A stretch of 64,000 nucleotides of DNA from the NCBI GenBank assembly GCA_019096155.1, contig JAHCVI010000001.1, forward strand, positions 12,239,243-12,303,242, given 5' to 3'. The translations under genes and the position numbers were made by a program. Source of the DNA: Staphylotrichum longicolle (taxonomy: Eukaryota; Ascomycota; Sordariomycetes; Sordariales; Chaetomiaceae). The notes under the pieces were generated by a model. It ran no database searches, had not been told where the DNA came from, and worked only from the letters and a program-made list of their open reading frames with translations. Shown piece after piece: positions 43,496 through 53,605 of this stretch (position 1 is its first letter; each line of letters starts with the position of its first letter).

Positions 43496-45375
43496 ATGCC
43501 TGGAAAGACACCCGATAAGGAGCCCGTGGAGAACGGCGGCTACCGGGGAGGGAAGGACATGACGGATAAGGACCTCAAGCCCAAGGGCAAGAAGGCCAGC
43601 AAGAAGGAGGGCGATGACGAGATGACGGTGGTTGTGCCGCCTTCAAAAGCATCCAAGCACTCGTCGGCGAATCCGCCGAACGATGCCGAGGGCGATGTCG
43701 CCATGGATGACGCGGATAAGGCTGCCGAGGGCGAGGTCAAGGCCGACCCCGTTGCCCAGACCATCAACGGTATGCGGGCCTCAGTCTACCTGTGTTGGAG
43801 TGCCAGGTCTAACTAACGGTGGTGCAAACAGACATTAAGAGCAACTTCGCCCTCCTAGATCGCGCCGTCGCGCTCTTTGACGCAAGATTTACCCTCCGCG
43901 CCCTGCGGTCCATTTCATCGATCCGGAAGCGCCTGACACCGGACATCCTCGCGCAAGCCATCTCCGAGACTTATCAGCCGTCCTCGGCCAGCGCCCTGGT
44001 CGCGAAGCAAATGCTGCAGGTGATCGGTCGGCCAGACGTCTCCTTGGGCCGCCAACCTGGCCCGGAGATGGAGATCGACAGTGAGCCCAAGGCCACGGGC
44101 AAGAACGGCGCGAAGAAAGAAGTCAAGGAGGTTATTCCCGAGGTCGACGTCTTCCTTGGTATTCTTACACAGGTTCTCTTGCACGACAACAAACAGTTCC
44201 AGCAAGGTTTCGGTTTCTCGCATTACCTGGTTGAACAGATCCGGTCGGTTAACCGCCGCACCCTCGACAGCCTTTCCGCCAAGGTGTACTTCTACTACTC
44301 CTTGTTTGCTGAGCAGCTCGCCCCTCTGCCGCCTTCTCCCCACTCGCCCATCGTGTCGATTCGCCCGACCCTGCTCGCCGCCCTCCGCACCGCCGTTCTG
44401 CGCAAGGACGTCGACACACAAGCATCGGTCATCGTTATCCTGCTGCGGAACTACCTCCTCACGTCGCACATCGCCCAGGCCGATCTGCTGGTCTCGCACA
44501 CCCAGTTCCCCGAGAACGCCGCAAACAACCAGGTCGCCCGCTTCCTCTACTACCTTGGCCGCACTCGCGCGATCCAGCTCCGCTACACCGAGGCACACGA
44601 ACACCTGACGGCTGCGACACGGAAGGCGCCCTCGAGCGCTTGCGCCCTCGGCTTCAGCCAGACGGCGACCAAGCTGCTGCTGGTCGTTGAGCTGCTCATG
44701 GGCGACATCCCCGACCGGTCGACCTTCCGTCAGCCGAGCATGGAGGCGGCGCTGCACCCGTACTTTTTGCTCGTGCAGGCCGTCCGGGTCGGCAACCTGG
44801 AGGACTTCGAGACGATTGTGGCCGACCACGCCGACACGTTCCGCCGCGACGGCACGTACACGCTGATCCTGCGGCTGCGGCAGAACGTCATCAAGACGGG
44901 CATCCGCATGATGAGCTTGAGCTACAGCCGCATCTCGCTGCGCGACATTTGCATCCGCCTGCACCTCGGCTCCGAGGAGAGCGCCGAGTACATTGTGGCC
45001 AAGGCGATTCGCGACGGCGTCATCGAGGCCACGCTCGACCGTGAGAGGGGGTTCATGAAGAGCAAGGAGGTCGGCGACGTGTACGCCACGCGGGAGCCGG
45101 GCGAGGCGTTCCACGACCGCATCCGCGCGTGCCTGGCGCTGCATGACGAGAGCGTCAAGGTATGTCTCCCTCACATACACACTTTGCATCTATTAAACAT
45201 GTGCGCTAACGAGTTGTGATTTGTCACACAGGCCATGAGGTTCCCCATGAACCAGCACCGCCTTGAGCTGAAGAATGCCCAGGAGGCGCGCGAGCGTGAA
45301 CGCGAGATGGCCAAGGAGATCCAGGAGGGCGATTTGGACGAGGACGACCTCGGCGGCGAGTTCGAGGGCATGTAA
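43496..45375 (+). CDS. rpn3: 26S proteasome regulatory subunit RPN3 (PSMD3)
   Basis: Non-ATPase lid subunit of the 19S regulatory particle. Exons 43496-43769, 43832-45159 and 45232-45375 join in frame to 581 residues. A charged Lys/Asp-rich N-terminus precedes helical repeats (FALLDRAVALFDARFTLRAL, AKVYFYYSLFAEQLAPLP, FLYYLGRTRAIQLRYTEAHE). The PCI domain contains MMSLSYSRISLRDICIRLHL, AEYIVAKAIRDGVIEATLD and the conserved end MRFPMNQHRLELKNAQEAR, after which an acidic C-terminus closes. The last intron separates VK from AMRFP. All phases agree and the length is typical for fungi. Confidence 0.95.
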
Positions 45376-45927
45376 TTATCCAACATTCTGCGCTTTTTTT
45401 TGGCTTGGCCTTTGCCATGTCGGTCTGCGTTTTCCCCCGGTTCCATGTAAACTTTATGTCTGAAGAGAAGAGAAGAGAAGAGAGCGGGAGATAGTGGGAG
45501 AGGAGGGGTTGGGATGAGATGGGAGGCGGACGGCGAGAACACGGAGATGGAAATCATGGCGGTACCTGGTCTTGCTCCTTCGGCCTGGGTCCTCAGCGAT
45601 TTTACACACGCAGAGTAATCAGATCAGTTTGTTCTGGAGGAGCGAAGAGATTGCGGGGGCGGTGGTGGTGCTTTGCTTTTGCGTCTCGTTCTTTTAGGTG
45701 GCTTGCTGGCTTGCTTGCCTGCTTGCTTGCAAGGCTGTGTAGATTCAACATAGGTAAAGAGGGGGTGTTCTCTCGAGGGAGTAGAAGTTGAGCAGGGTCC
45801 GAGGAAGATAGTGATACACTTTAACAAAGTGGCATTGCACAGGAGGACGAACGGCTCGTTGCGGTGCATCTTAGAATGTAGTGATTGGTATTCGAAACTG
45901 GGTATCATTGTTTTGTCTTCGCCTAAC
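45376..45927. repeat. Convergent 3' spacer with simple repeats
   Basis: Spacer between RPN3 and the RING gene. It contains an AAGAG pentamer run (about 45462-45484) and a GCTTGCTT-type run (45701-45730). No gene was seen. Confidence 0.6.
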
Positions 45928-47305
45928 TCAGCCCCTTTCCCTCTTTGACCTGCTCACCCTCCCATTTCTGGTCTCATCATCAGCCCTCCACTTCCTCTTC
46001 CCCCTCTCACCCGCATGCGGCCCAGCCCGCCAATGGTCCCCGCTTGCATCTCGCCACGACCTGCCTTCCTCATGCCCATGTCCATGCCGATGCTGATGCC
46101 TCTCCCTCCCGCCGTCCTCACCTTCTGAATCCTCATCGTGAACCACCCTCGTTCTGTCCTCTGCACTCTCATCCTCCGCCCGGGGCCTAGAGGAACCGGG
46201 ATCGGAATCGGGATCGGAATCGGGATCGGAATCGGGATCGGGGTACTGCACCTCCCGGTCCCAGGCGGCCAGCGAGGCAGCGGGGCTCCGCAGCCAGCTC
46301 CGCAGCTCGTGCAGGAACAGGCGGGCGTGCGGGCGGCCGAGGAAGTCGGCCAGCATGCCCTCGGCCTGGCCGGCGCTGCCCTGGAGGTCGACCGTCTTGA
46401 GGATGGCGACGATGTACTCGAGGAGGAACTCGGCGTTGTTGCGGCGGCGGAGGAGGAGAATGGAGGAGGAGGCGGAGGAGGAGCTGTCGGTGGGGGGTTG
46501 TTGGGTGTGGCCGCTGCCGCTGCTGCTGCTGGAGGACGGGTCGGGGTCGGAGAGGAAGGAAAAGACTTGGAGCTCGCGGCGGATCCAGAGGCGGGCGCGC
46601 GAGATGAGAGAGGCGAGTTGGAGGTGTTTTGATGGGGTGGCCGGTACTGGGGTTCGAGCCTATGTCTTTGGGGTGTGTTAGTGGTATGGGAGGTGAGGCA
46701 GGGCGATGCCGGAGGAGGGGGGCGTGCTCACGGAGGGAGTAGAGCTGGTGTCGGTAGATGTGGCGACGGCGCTGGATGGCTTCGTTCGGGGACGGGGGCG
46801 GTCTTGGATTTCGTCTGGTCGTATCGCGGAGCAGCCCGTTGTGAAATGGATACCTTCGGGATGCCGAGTTCAAGTGTGTTTGACCGGTACGGTTCGGCGC
46901 GTTCTCATCTCGCCCCGTGTTGTCGCGGGTCTTGGAGGCATTGGGCACGCGGTAGACGGCATCGCCTTTCTGGGCGTTGGCATAGCGGACTTTGTAGACA
47001 TTTGCCTTGCATAACGGGCAGTTTGGGTGCTCCTGCAGCCAGCTCACGAGGCAGAGGAAGTCAAAATGGGTGTGGCCGCAGGGAAGAGCGGCACAAGCAT
47101 CCGAGATGGAGTCGAGGCAGATCACGCAGCAGTCGTGGGACTCGTCGCAGTCGGCGGCGGTGGAGTCGGCGCCTTCTTGTCGTGATGTTTCTATTTCGGT
47201 GAGAGTCGTCTGGAGAATCTGGGCTTGGATGTCATCGGTATTGTCGTCCATGGGCTGTCCTGTTGAGGCGTCGACAAACTCGAGGTTGAGCGAGACGGGA
47301 AACAT
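45928..47305 (-). CDS. RING-finger protein, Topors-like; frame mismatch after the intron
   Basis: Probable nuclear E3 ubiquitin (or SUMO) ligase. Exon 1 (47305-46732) encodes a C3HC4 RING (CVICLDSISDACAALPCGHT, then FLCLVSWLQEHPNCPLC) followed by RRRHIYRHQLYSL. Exon 2 (46659-45928) encodes SRARLWIRRELQVFSFL, EFLLEYIVAILKTVDLQGSA and DFLGRPHARLFLHELRSWLR. The order RING, RR-Y motif, helical LF-HE-LRSWLRSP block resembles Topors. The spliced phase does not lead into that helical frame: SNP, then QYR, then HLQLASLISRAR lie in three frames, and two single-base losses in C runs (about 46649-46652 and 46640) would restore 436 codons. The tail has a DSDP repeat built from a 12-bp minisatellite and ends in a basic segment. 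As written, translation shifts into an Arg/Pro-rich frame. Confidence 0.75.
46197..46243. repeat. 12-bp minisatellite inside RING gene
   Basis: Almost four tandem units of CGGGATCGGAAT on the plus strand, read as alternating Asp-Ser-Asp-Pro in the minus-strand protein. Confidence 0.85.
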
Positions 47306-47432
47306 TTAGGTGGGGCAAGATGGCTTACACAAACTCCGGTCGCCTTGAGTCTTGCCGGGTGTGGAAGGCGCCTGTGTGGGTGTGCCAAGCTTGAGCTTAG
47401 GTGGGGTCCACTTAAATGTGCTGGCAAACCCG

Positions 47433-47448
47433 ACGCGTCGCAACGCGT
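47433..47448. promoter_or_regulatory. Paired MCB palindromes upstream of SLD2
   Basis: Two perfect ACGCGT hexamers at 47433-47438 and 47443-47448, ten bases apart, lie about 120 bp upstream of the SLD2 start and in the spacer shared with the divergent RING gene. This is the MBF site of G1/S genes. The close pairing makes chance unlikely; binding is inferred. Confidence 0.55.
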
Positions 47449-47564
47449 CCACGGGTTCTGTTAGTGTGCTTCCCCTTAGTACTTTCAGCGCCCACCCTCC
47501 TTTTGCTTCTGCGGTGTACCATATCTTCAGCAAGCATCACCTAGGCTTGATGCCGCACCGTACG

Positions 47565-49529
47565 ATGGACGACCAGGCCAGGGCAGCCTACGAGGAAGAA
47601 TCGCTGCAATTACGGGCCGAACTGAAAACATGGGAGGGCGAGTGGGCATCGGCGCATGGCGGGAAGAAGCCAGGCCGCCAGGACATCAAGCAGAATCCCG
47701 ACATTGGTTCGCCACACCACCCTCCGTTTGCACTCGCATTTGCACGTCGCACACCAGGCTGACACACATCCGCCTTAGCCCTCAAATACAAACAGTACAG
47801 CAAGGTCCGGGACATACTCGCAGGCAAGATCCCGCTTCCCGCCCCGCCCCCTCCGTCACGCCCAGCCGAAGCCACCCACAGCCACCAGCAGCGCAAACGG
47901 TCCCAATCCGATGCCGCACTTCCTCCGCAGACTCCCTCCAAGAGGGCGAAGCCGGTTCAGACACCATCCAAGACACAGCATTTCCAGTCTGAGACCATGG
48001 CGACCACCGCCGTCCTCACACCCTCCGTGGCCCGGACTGCTCTCACCCCCATCGCAGCGGTGCCGACCTCAGTCAGCCCGACACCTCAGAAAGATGGCCG
48101 TGTTCTCGGCCTCTTTGACCTTCTCTCAGGCACACCATCCAAGTCCACTCTTCTCTCGGCTGCTTCCAACCCACCATTCTCCGCCGTCACTCCAAGCAAG
48201 CGTCGTGCCACCGACGTCCTCTCAACAGCAGCGACAGCAACAACAATCACAACAGCAACGACCCCAACAGCCGCCCGCTTTGCCACCACCCCTCAGTCCA
48301 AACGCACCACCACCATCACCACAACAACAGGAACAGCCACCCAACTCCTCTTCCCAACCGCCTCCACAACCCCCCGACACCACCACCACAACAACAAGAC
48401 CACCACACCCTTCAGGACCCCCTCCACAAACCGCGTCACCAAACAGCCCCCTTCCGGGACCCCAACATCCGCCACCCCATCCTTCCTCCGGCGGCGCACC
48501 CTCTCCATAACAGCAGCCGCAGCACCTGCCACCGCAACCCTCTCGCGGGTGGACGAGCAGGATGAAGAAGCCGCGGCCGGTGCGGAGGGGAGAGACAGAG
48601 AGGAAAAGGAGTCGTGGGCGGCCAGGGCGGTCGGGCCGCTGCGCCTGCCGCGCAAGTTTGGCGGGATCGGGCGGAGCTTGAGCAGCGTCGTGGCGGGGCT
48701 GAGGAAGATGGAAGAGGAGGCGTTTGAGGAGGAGGAGGCGGTTATGAGGGAGATGGAGATGGGGATGGACATGGATATGGGGATGGACATGGATATGGAC
48801 ATGGGGACGGGTGGTGGTGGTGGTGGTGGTGGTGGGTCTGGGAAGGGGGCGGAGAGGAAGGGAGGGTTGGAGGTGGAGGTGGGGGATAGCCAGGTTCTGG
48901 GTCACAGTGTTGGGGGCGGTGTTGAGACGAAAGGGAACGCGGTGCCGGGTGGGTTGCTGTCTGGCTTTGACGACGAGGCGCTCTATGACAGTCTCGACGA
49001 CGAGAAACAAAGGGGACAGCAGCCGCTGCGGCAGTTCAAGAAGCGCGGGCAGAAACGCACCACGCGGTTGGTTAACATGCGGCCGACCAGGGCGAGGCGG
49101 CCGGCTCAGAACCAACCCGGGGCGGATGGCCACGATCAGGAAGACGAAGACGAAGACGACCTCGTCCCCGAGACACAGTTCAACGCGGCCAGGCCTCCAC
49201 TTACCACAACAACGACAGACGACAACGACCTCCGCCTCCTCTCGGACCTCGACTCGGACGTCGATTTCGACGGCTCCGCGCCCTCCGACGGCGAAGAAGT
49301 CGACGACGCGTCGGCCAAGCCCAAACCGAGCAAGAAAAAGCTCGCTACGACGAGCAGGACCAAGACCGCCGCCACCGAGCCCGGCAACGCCAAGGGCGAG
49401 GGCGTCGTCAAGCGGGCGGTGCGCAAGGTCAAGGCGACGGCGCACGCCAACTTTAAGCGTCTCAAGCTGAGGAACACGGGGTCCAAGGGCGGGCCGGGGC
49501 ACAACAGTCGGTTCCGGAGGAGGCGGTGA
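47565..49529 (+). CDS. sld2: DNA replication initiation protein SLD2 (DRC1; RECQ4 N-terminal homologue)
   Basis: CDK-regulated factor that binds Dpb11/TopBP1 to load the replicative helicase. Exons 47565-47706 and 47779-49529 give 630 residues. The N-terminal Sld2/RecQL4 motif is clear: LRAELKTWEGEWASAHGGKK, IKQNPDIALKYKQY and KVRDIL, split by the intron. Numerous S/T-P sites follow (TPSK several times, SPTPQK), as expected for CDK control. A conserved mid block has LGLFDLLSGTPSK and, later, LPRKFGGIGRSLSSVVAGLRKMEEE. A Met-Asp/Met-Gly tandem and a Gly run form a low-complexity insert near residues 390-425. The C-terminus is basic (RAVRKVKATAHANFKRLKLR). A start 15 bases upstream (47550) is also in frame. 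Confidence 0.9.
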
Positions 49530-50196
49530 GAGCGAGGGTATTGAAGGGTTCTTTTTTTTTTTCTCTCCTCGGTGTTGTTTTCTGCAAAGTATGGTCATGA
49601 TGAATGCTTGATTTGCATCGTAGAGGGCGGTGTCGCATTGGCATTGGCATTGGCATTGGCATTGGCATTGGCATTGGCATGGCTTTGTAGCTGGTTGCAT
49701 GTATAGGGGGGGTGGAGTACGGAGTATTACTAGCAACTGTAAGGACATGGCTTGTGAGATGTGTGTGGTTGCTTCTGTGGGAAGGGGAGGGATAGGGTAG
49801 ATTTATCTGTATTTGCTCGAGGGTATTTCGCTTTGCAGGTTGGCATCAGCACTCCAAGCGTGGCATAGAATGGAATGCTCCTGTCAGGGTCACAATCGAT
49901 CATAAAAACTTTGAGTTCTCAATTTTGTGATTAATGGTTGACTATCCACGACTCTCTCTGCGCGAGGACTGATCCCACGAGTATAACATATCATCCCAAA
50001 CGCCTATAATCGGCTCGTCTCAAACACCAGGTTTTCGAGATGCCGGGCAATGCAAGGTTTTTCTGAGAGAAGTAGAAAAGGAAAGAAACAAAAGACTAGA
50101 AAATGCAGCGACAGCTTTTGATCTGGTATATCTCCCACTCAACTCAACTCAACTCAGCTCCATCTTTTCCCTCTCTTCAGAGCTTCCTTTTACGAC
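49530..50196. repeat. Convergent 3' spacer with GCATTG hexamer array
   Basis: Spacer between SLD2 and the secreted protein gene. It holds 7-8 perfect GCATTG units (49635-49680) and an ACTCA pentamer run (about 50137-50157). No gene was seen. Confidence 0.75.
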
Positions 50197-52305
50197 TCAT
50201 GCAATGACAACACTCCCCCGCGTCACGGTCGCCGTCACCGTCTCCCGCACCGTCTCCTTCTGCGTGACCGTAACGCGCTGGGTCACCGTCGGACCGCCAC
50301 CCGCAACGACACTGCCGATGCTGGTGCTGGTCGGGTCCGCCGCCCCGTTGGCGAGCCCAGGCGACGTCGTGGCGGTTGCGGTGGTCGGAAGGGCGACCGT
50401 CGTGGACGTCTTGTCCTCGATCGGAACGACGACCAGCCTCGGGCGGGTGGAGGTCGCCATGGTGGTTGGCCCTTGGACGGTGGTGAAGGCGAAGGAGGCC
50501 GGGACGGTGAACACGGGCAGCTTCTGCGAGGAGACGGGGAGCGTCACGGTGGACTCGGGGGAGGGGTCGGCGACGTCCGGGTCGATGGTGAGGGTGATGG
50601 TTGCCGTGCCGGTGGGGCCGGCGATGGTGGCGGTTCGGGTGATGGGGTTCGTTGGGAGGTTGGAGGAGGTGGCTGATGGAATTCTGGTTGAGCTAGGAGT
50701 GGCGCTGCTTGCGAAGCTGCTAGCCGCCCGGGTGGCCGAGCTGGTCGTTGCCACAAGAGAGGAAGAGGGAGATGTCGTAGCCGGGGTGGGGTCAACCGTC
50801 ACGGTGACGGTTCCGAAGCCAGAGGTAGTGACAATGACGACCGTGGTTCTGGTAGTGGGCCCAGCGCTGGATTGGAGAGAGGACTTGGTGCTTGTCAAGG
50901 GCGTCGTAGAACCGCTAGCTGTCACTGACGCCGCTGAGGACGAAACGCCAGCAGTCACCGACGCAGCCGATGTCGAAACGCCAGTTGCCACTGATGTAGG
51001 AGCCGCAGAGGACGCGGCCAGCGAAGTGCTCGGCACTAGCGCATCCGGAACCGTTCCCAGAATCTGCCTGGCCGCGGCAACGTTGTAGCACCCCAGGCTC
51101 ACGCCCTCGGTCGTGTTCATGGGCATGGCGAAGCAGGCGGTACCGGCGACTGGGCAGGGAATAAGCTCGAAACCCTCGCCCGCAGCGCAGGAGGCGAGCC
51201 CTCCCGCAACGCATGCCGCCTGGCCGAGCTTGCAGGCCGACTGCTTCGTCAGGGTCGCAAAGAGGTTGTTGAATTCGCGCGCTTCCTGCAGGTTGCTTTG
51301 GTACACATCGGGAGAGACAGTGCTGGTCGTCGGCGGAGCAATCTTGATAGCTGTCGGGATAGCGGTGAGAGGCGTGCCCGTGACGGTGAGGCGGGTCGAG
51401 GATGAGCCAGAGATGCTGGAGGACAGTCCCGACGAAGTCGCCGAGCCTGTGGCGGTGGTGGAGCCAAGGATGGCTGATGAAGTCGACAAGCCCGTCGCAC
51501 TGGGACCCGTTGCGCTTGAACCCGGCGCGCCTGGACCCGTCGTACTGGAGCCCGACGCGAGCGCCGAGGATACCAACCTTGACCCGCTGACGGTAGTCGG
51601 CAGCGCGGTGGAAGAGAGCAGGCCGCCGGTGGTCAAAGTTGGCACACCCAACCCGGTGGAAGTGCTGGCAGCCGTCGGAAGAGCGGAGCTTCCCGCCAAG
51701 GTTGAAGGGGACACTTGGCTGATAGGAGTGACGACGGGTCGGGCGGTTGTCGTTCCGTGGAGGGGAAGTGTGATGGCGCTGTGGAGAGACTGGGTCGAGC
51801 TTGCCGACGTCGTGGACGACAAGGCCTGTGAGCTGGCAGACGACAAAGTCGGCAAGCTGGCGAGCGACGAAGCCCGTGAGCTGACTGGGCCCGAGACGGG
51901 GCTGGCTGCAGTCGAGCTTCCCGCACCGGTGGGTAGCAAAGTCGAGGAGCAGACTGATTCCGTCTCCGTGTCCGCGGGGGCCAGTGTTGAACTCGGTAGG
52001 CTGATGGGCAGCGCACTCGTCGAGCCAGCGGAGAGTGAGCTCGCAACGGCGGTTGCTGTCGACGTCGAGAGGACGGGAATGCCGGTCGATACAACTGTAC
52101 CGGCGCCCTGCCCATTTGCGGTTGAGGAACTGCTTTCGCTCGTTGATGCCGGGAGAATCGTCGAGCTGACGCCAGTGCCAACTGGTGCCTGTCGTGGTGC
52201 CTTGGCTGCTGGGCCTGGCCCCCAAGACCCCGAACGATTTCGCAGAGGGCCTGCCTCAGCGGCAGCGAAGAGCGCCAGGGCTTGTAGTATTAATGTGGTA
52301 TGCAT
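50197..52305 (-). CDS. Secreted Ser/Thr-rich mucin-like protein with central CBM19-like cysteine module
   Basis: Single exon of 702 residues from the ATG that begins a signal peptide (MHTTLILQALALFAAAEAGP). Most of the protein is Ser/Thr/Ala/Pro low complexity and probably heavily O-glycosylated. In the middle, about residues 335-410, an ordered module reads EFNNLFATLTKQSACKLGQ, then GFELIPCPVAGTACFAMPMN and GVSLGCYN, with six cysteines. That cysteine pattern (ACxxG, PCxxGTxCFAxP, LxC) resembles the chitin-binding CBM19-type module at the end of yeast chitinase and in other fungal wall proteins; the assignment is from memory. A Thr/Val-rich tail (RVTVTQKETVRETVTATVT) closes it, with no clear GPI-attachment hydrophobic end. 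A wall or extracellular matrix, chitin-contacting role is inferred. Confidence 0.7.
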   Translation of the reverse strand: MHTTLILQALALFAAAEAGPLRNRSGSWGPGPAAKAPRQAPVGTGVSSTILPASTSESSSSTANGQGAGTVVSTGIPVLSTSTATAVASSLSAGSTSALPISLPSSTLAPADTETESVCSSTLLPTGAGSSTAASPVSGPVSSRASSLASLPTLSSASSQALSSTTSASSTQSLHSAITLPLHGTTTARPVVTPISQVSPSTLAGSSALPTAASTSTGLGVPTLTTGGLLSSTALPTTVSGSRLVSSALASGSSTTGPGAPGSSATGPSATGLSTSSAILGSTTATGSATSSGLSSSISGSSSTRLTVTGTPLTAIPTAIKIAPPTTSTVSPDVYQSNLQEAREFNNLFATLTKQSACKLGQAACVAGGLASCAAGEGFELIPCPVAGTACFAMPMNTTEGVSLGCYNVAAARQILGTVPDALVPSTSLAASSAAPTSVATGVSTSAASVTAGVSSSAASVTASGSTTPLTSTKSSLQSSAGPTTRTTVVIVTTSGFGTVTVTVDPTPATTSPSSSLVATTSSATRAASSFASSATPSSTRIPSATSSNLPTNPITRTATIAGPTGTATITLTIDPDVADPSPESTVTLPVSSQKLPVFTVPASFAFTTVQGPTTMATSTRPRLVVVPIEDKTSTTVALPTTATATTSPGLANGAADPTSTSIGSVVAGGGPTVTQRVTVTQKETVRETVTATVTRGSVVIA

Positions 52306-53605
52306 CTTGGAGTAGTGGTGGCGGTGGTGGTATACAAGGTGTAGAGATCGTTGTAGAACCAAGAAGGAAAGATCTTCAAGAAGGTTGCGAAGGGCCTGCC
52401 CGAGAAGAAAAGATGGGAGAAGAAGAAGTCCGGGTATGGAGTCGGGGCAGGCTGGCTGCTGGGGGGAGAATTAAGAAGTGACCAGTTCGAGTGGCAGCTG
52501 CCTGTGTCACGAAGCCCGGCTCAACGAACAATCACGCAGCCAAGACAAAGAACAATGGGCGCTGAATGAGTGCCGGCTGGCCGCAACGACAAACAAACCA
52601 CGAATGGAAACTGGGAATGGGACAATGAGGGAAGGAGAAAGAGGAGGCTGTATAAACAAGAAAAGGGAACCATGACAGAAAAAAGAAAAAGGTTAAAAGC
52701 CAGCATCTGGCCGCGCAAGACGATGACTCCATCGTGTGCCCTGGTCAGCCTTCAAGCCCATCTCTGCCGAGTCTACGATAGGCGCGTCGCCGGGCTAACG
52801 CGCCGGGGCAGGACGAACGGCCAGCGTTGTCGCGGGAAGGCAGGGCGACAGGGCGACGGTGACATGGTGTGCTTTTGGCGCATGCGAGATGACGGGGGCA
52901 CTGCGGCCGCCGTGGCCGCGAGTGCTGGCACCCAATAGCCTGGAGTCGAGCCGGGGAGTGTGAGGAAATGGCTCCCTGGCTACGGTCTTCCAGCTCCGTG
53001 GTCGTCGGCGTCGTGTGTACCACTCAGTAAGCGCCGTCGCGATTGGAGCGTGCCAGTGGGCAGAAGTCGGGTGCCGCTGCGTGTTTCTGGAGAGACAATG
53101 AAACAAGCGCCGGGGCGCCCTGATTGGCTGGGCGGTCCTTCCCGTCGCATGTTTGGGGAGCTGCTGGCCAACCAATTGCTGCCCGCTCAGGCGGTGCCCA
53201 GGCCCTGAAACGGGCAGTGGAAGGAGCATGGGCCATCTGCAGTCTGGGCTCAGAGCTTCCTGCTCGACTTACACTGACAGGACAGGACAGGACAGGAAGG
53301 AAGGAAATCGGAGCCCAGGTCCAGGGTGTCATTGTATCTAATTGCACCTACGGTACGAAGTAATGTATGTCTTTAACTGAAGCAAATGCTGCTGATGCAT
53401 CCCAAGCCCTATTCCCCCGCCCTTGACCCCCTCTCCCAATGATTGATCCGTCCCGTTTCCTTTCCCAGCCCATGCTGCTCGAGATAGATGGCCATGCTCC
53501 TCCATGTATGTATGCACCATGCACCCAGTACGCGACCCATGCATCCGGCCCTCCATGCAGCCACAATAAAACTCCCCGCACTCACAACGCATCCTCGTCC
53601 AGGTC
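52306..53605. other. Intergenic: upstream of secreted protein, downstream of DIM-2
   Basis: A 1.3 kb spacer. It holds a short GACAG array (about 53278-53296). The left part must contain the promoter of the minus-strand secreted protein. No convincing gene was seen; the open frames on both strands overlap each other and lack family resemblance. Confidence 0.45.

Noticed and set aside
43915..45189. Long antisense frame (424 codons) opposite RPN3
   Set aside because: It mirrors the RPN3 coding sequence in GC-rich DNA, has Arg/Val/Leu-biased composition and no family resemblance; RPN3 is secure on the plus strand.
46649..46662. tRNA B-box-like GGTTCGAGCC
   Set aside because: It lies at the intron/exon boundary of the RING gene; no A-box, cloverleaf or terminator accompanies it.
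51113..52315. 400-codon plus-strand frame opposite the secreted Ser/Thr-rich gene
   Set aside because: It is the reverse complement of Ser/Thr/Ala-rich codons, giving Val/Glu/Pro low complexity. The minus strand has a signal peptide and an ordered cysteine module.
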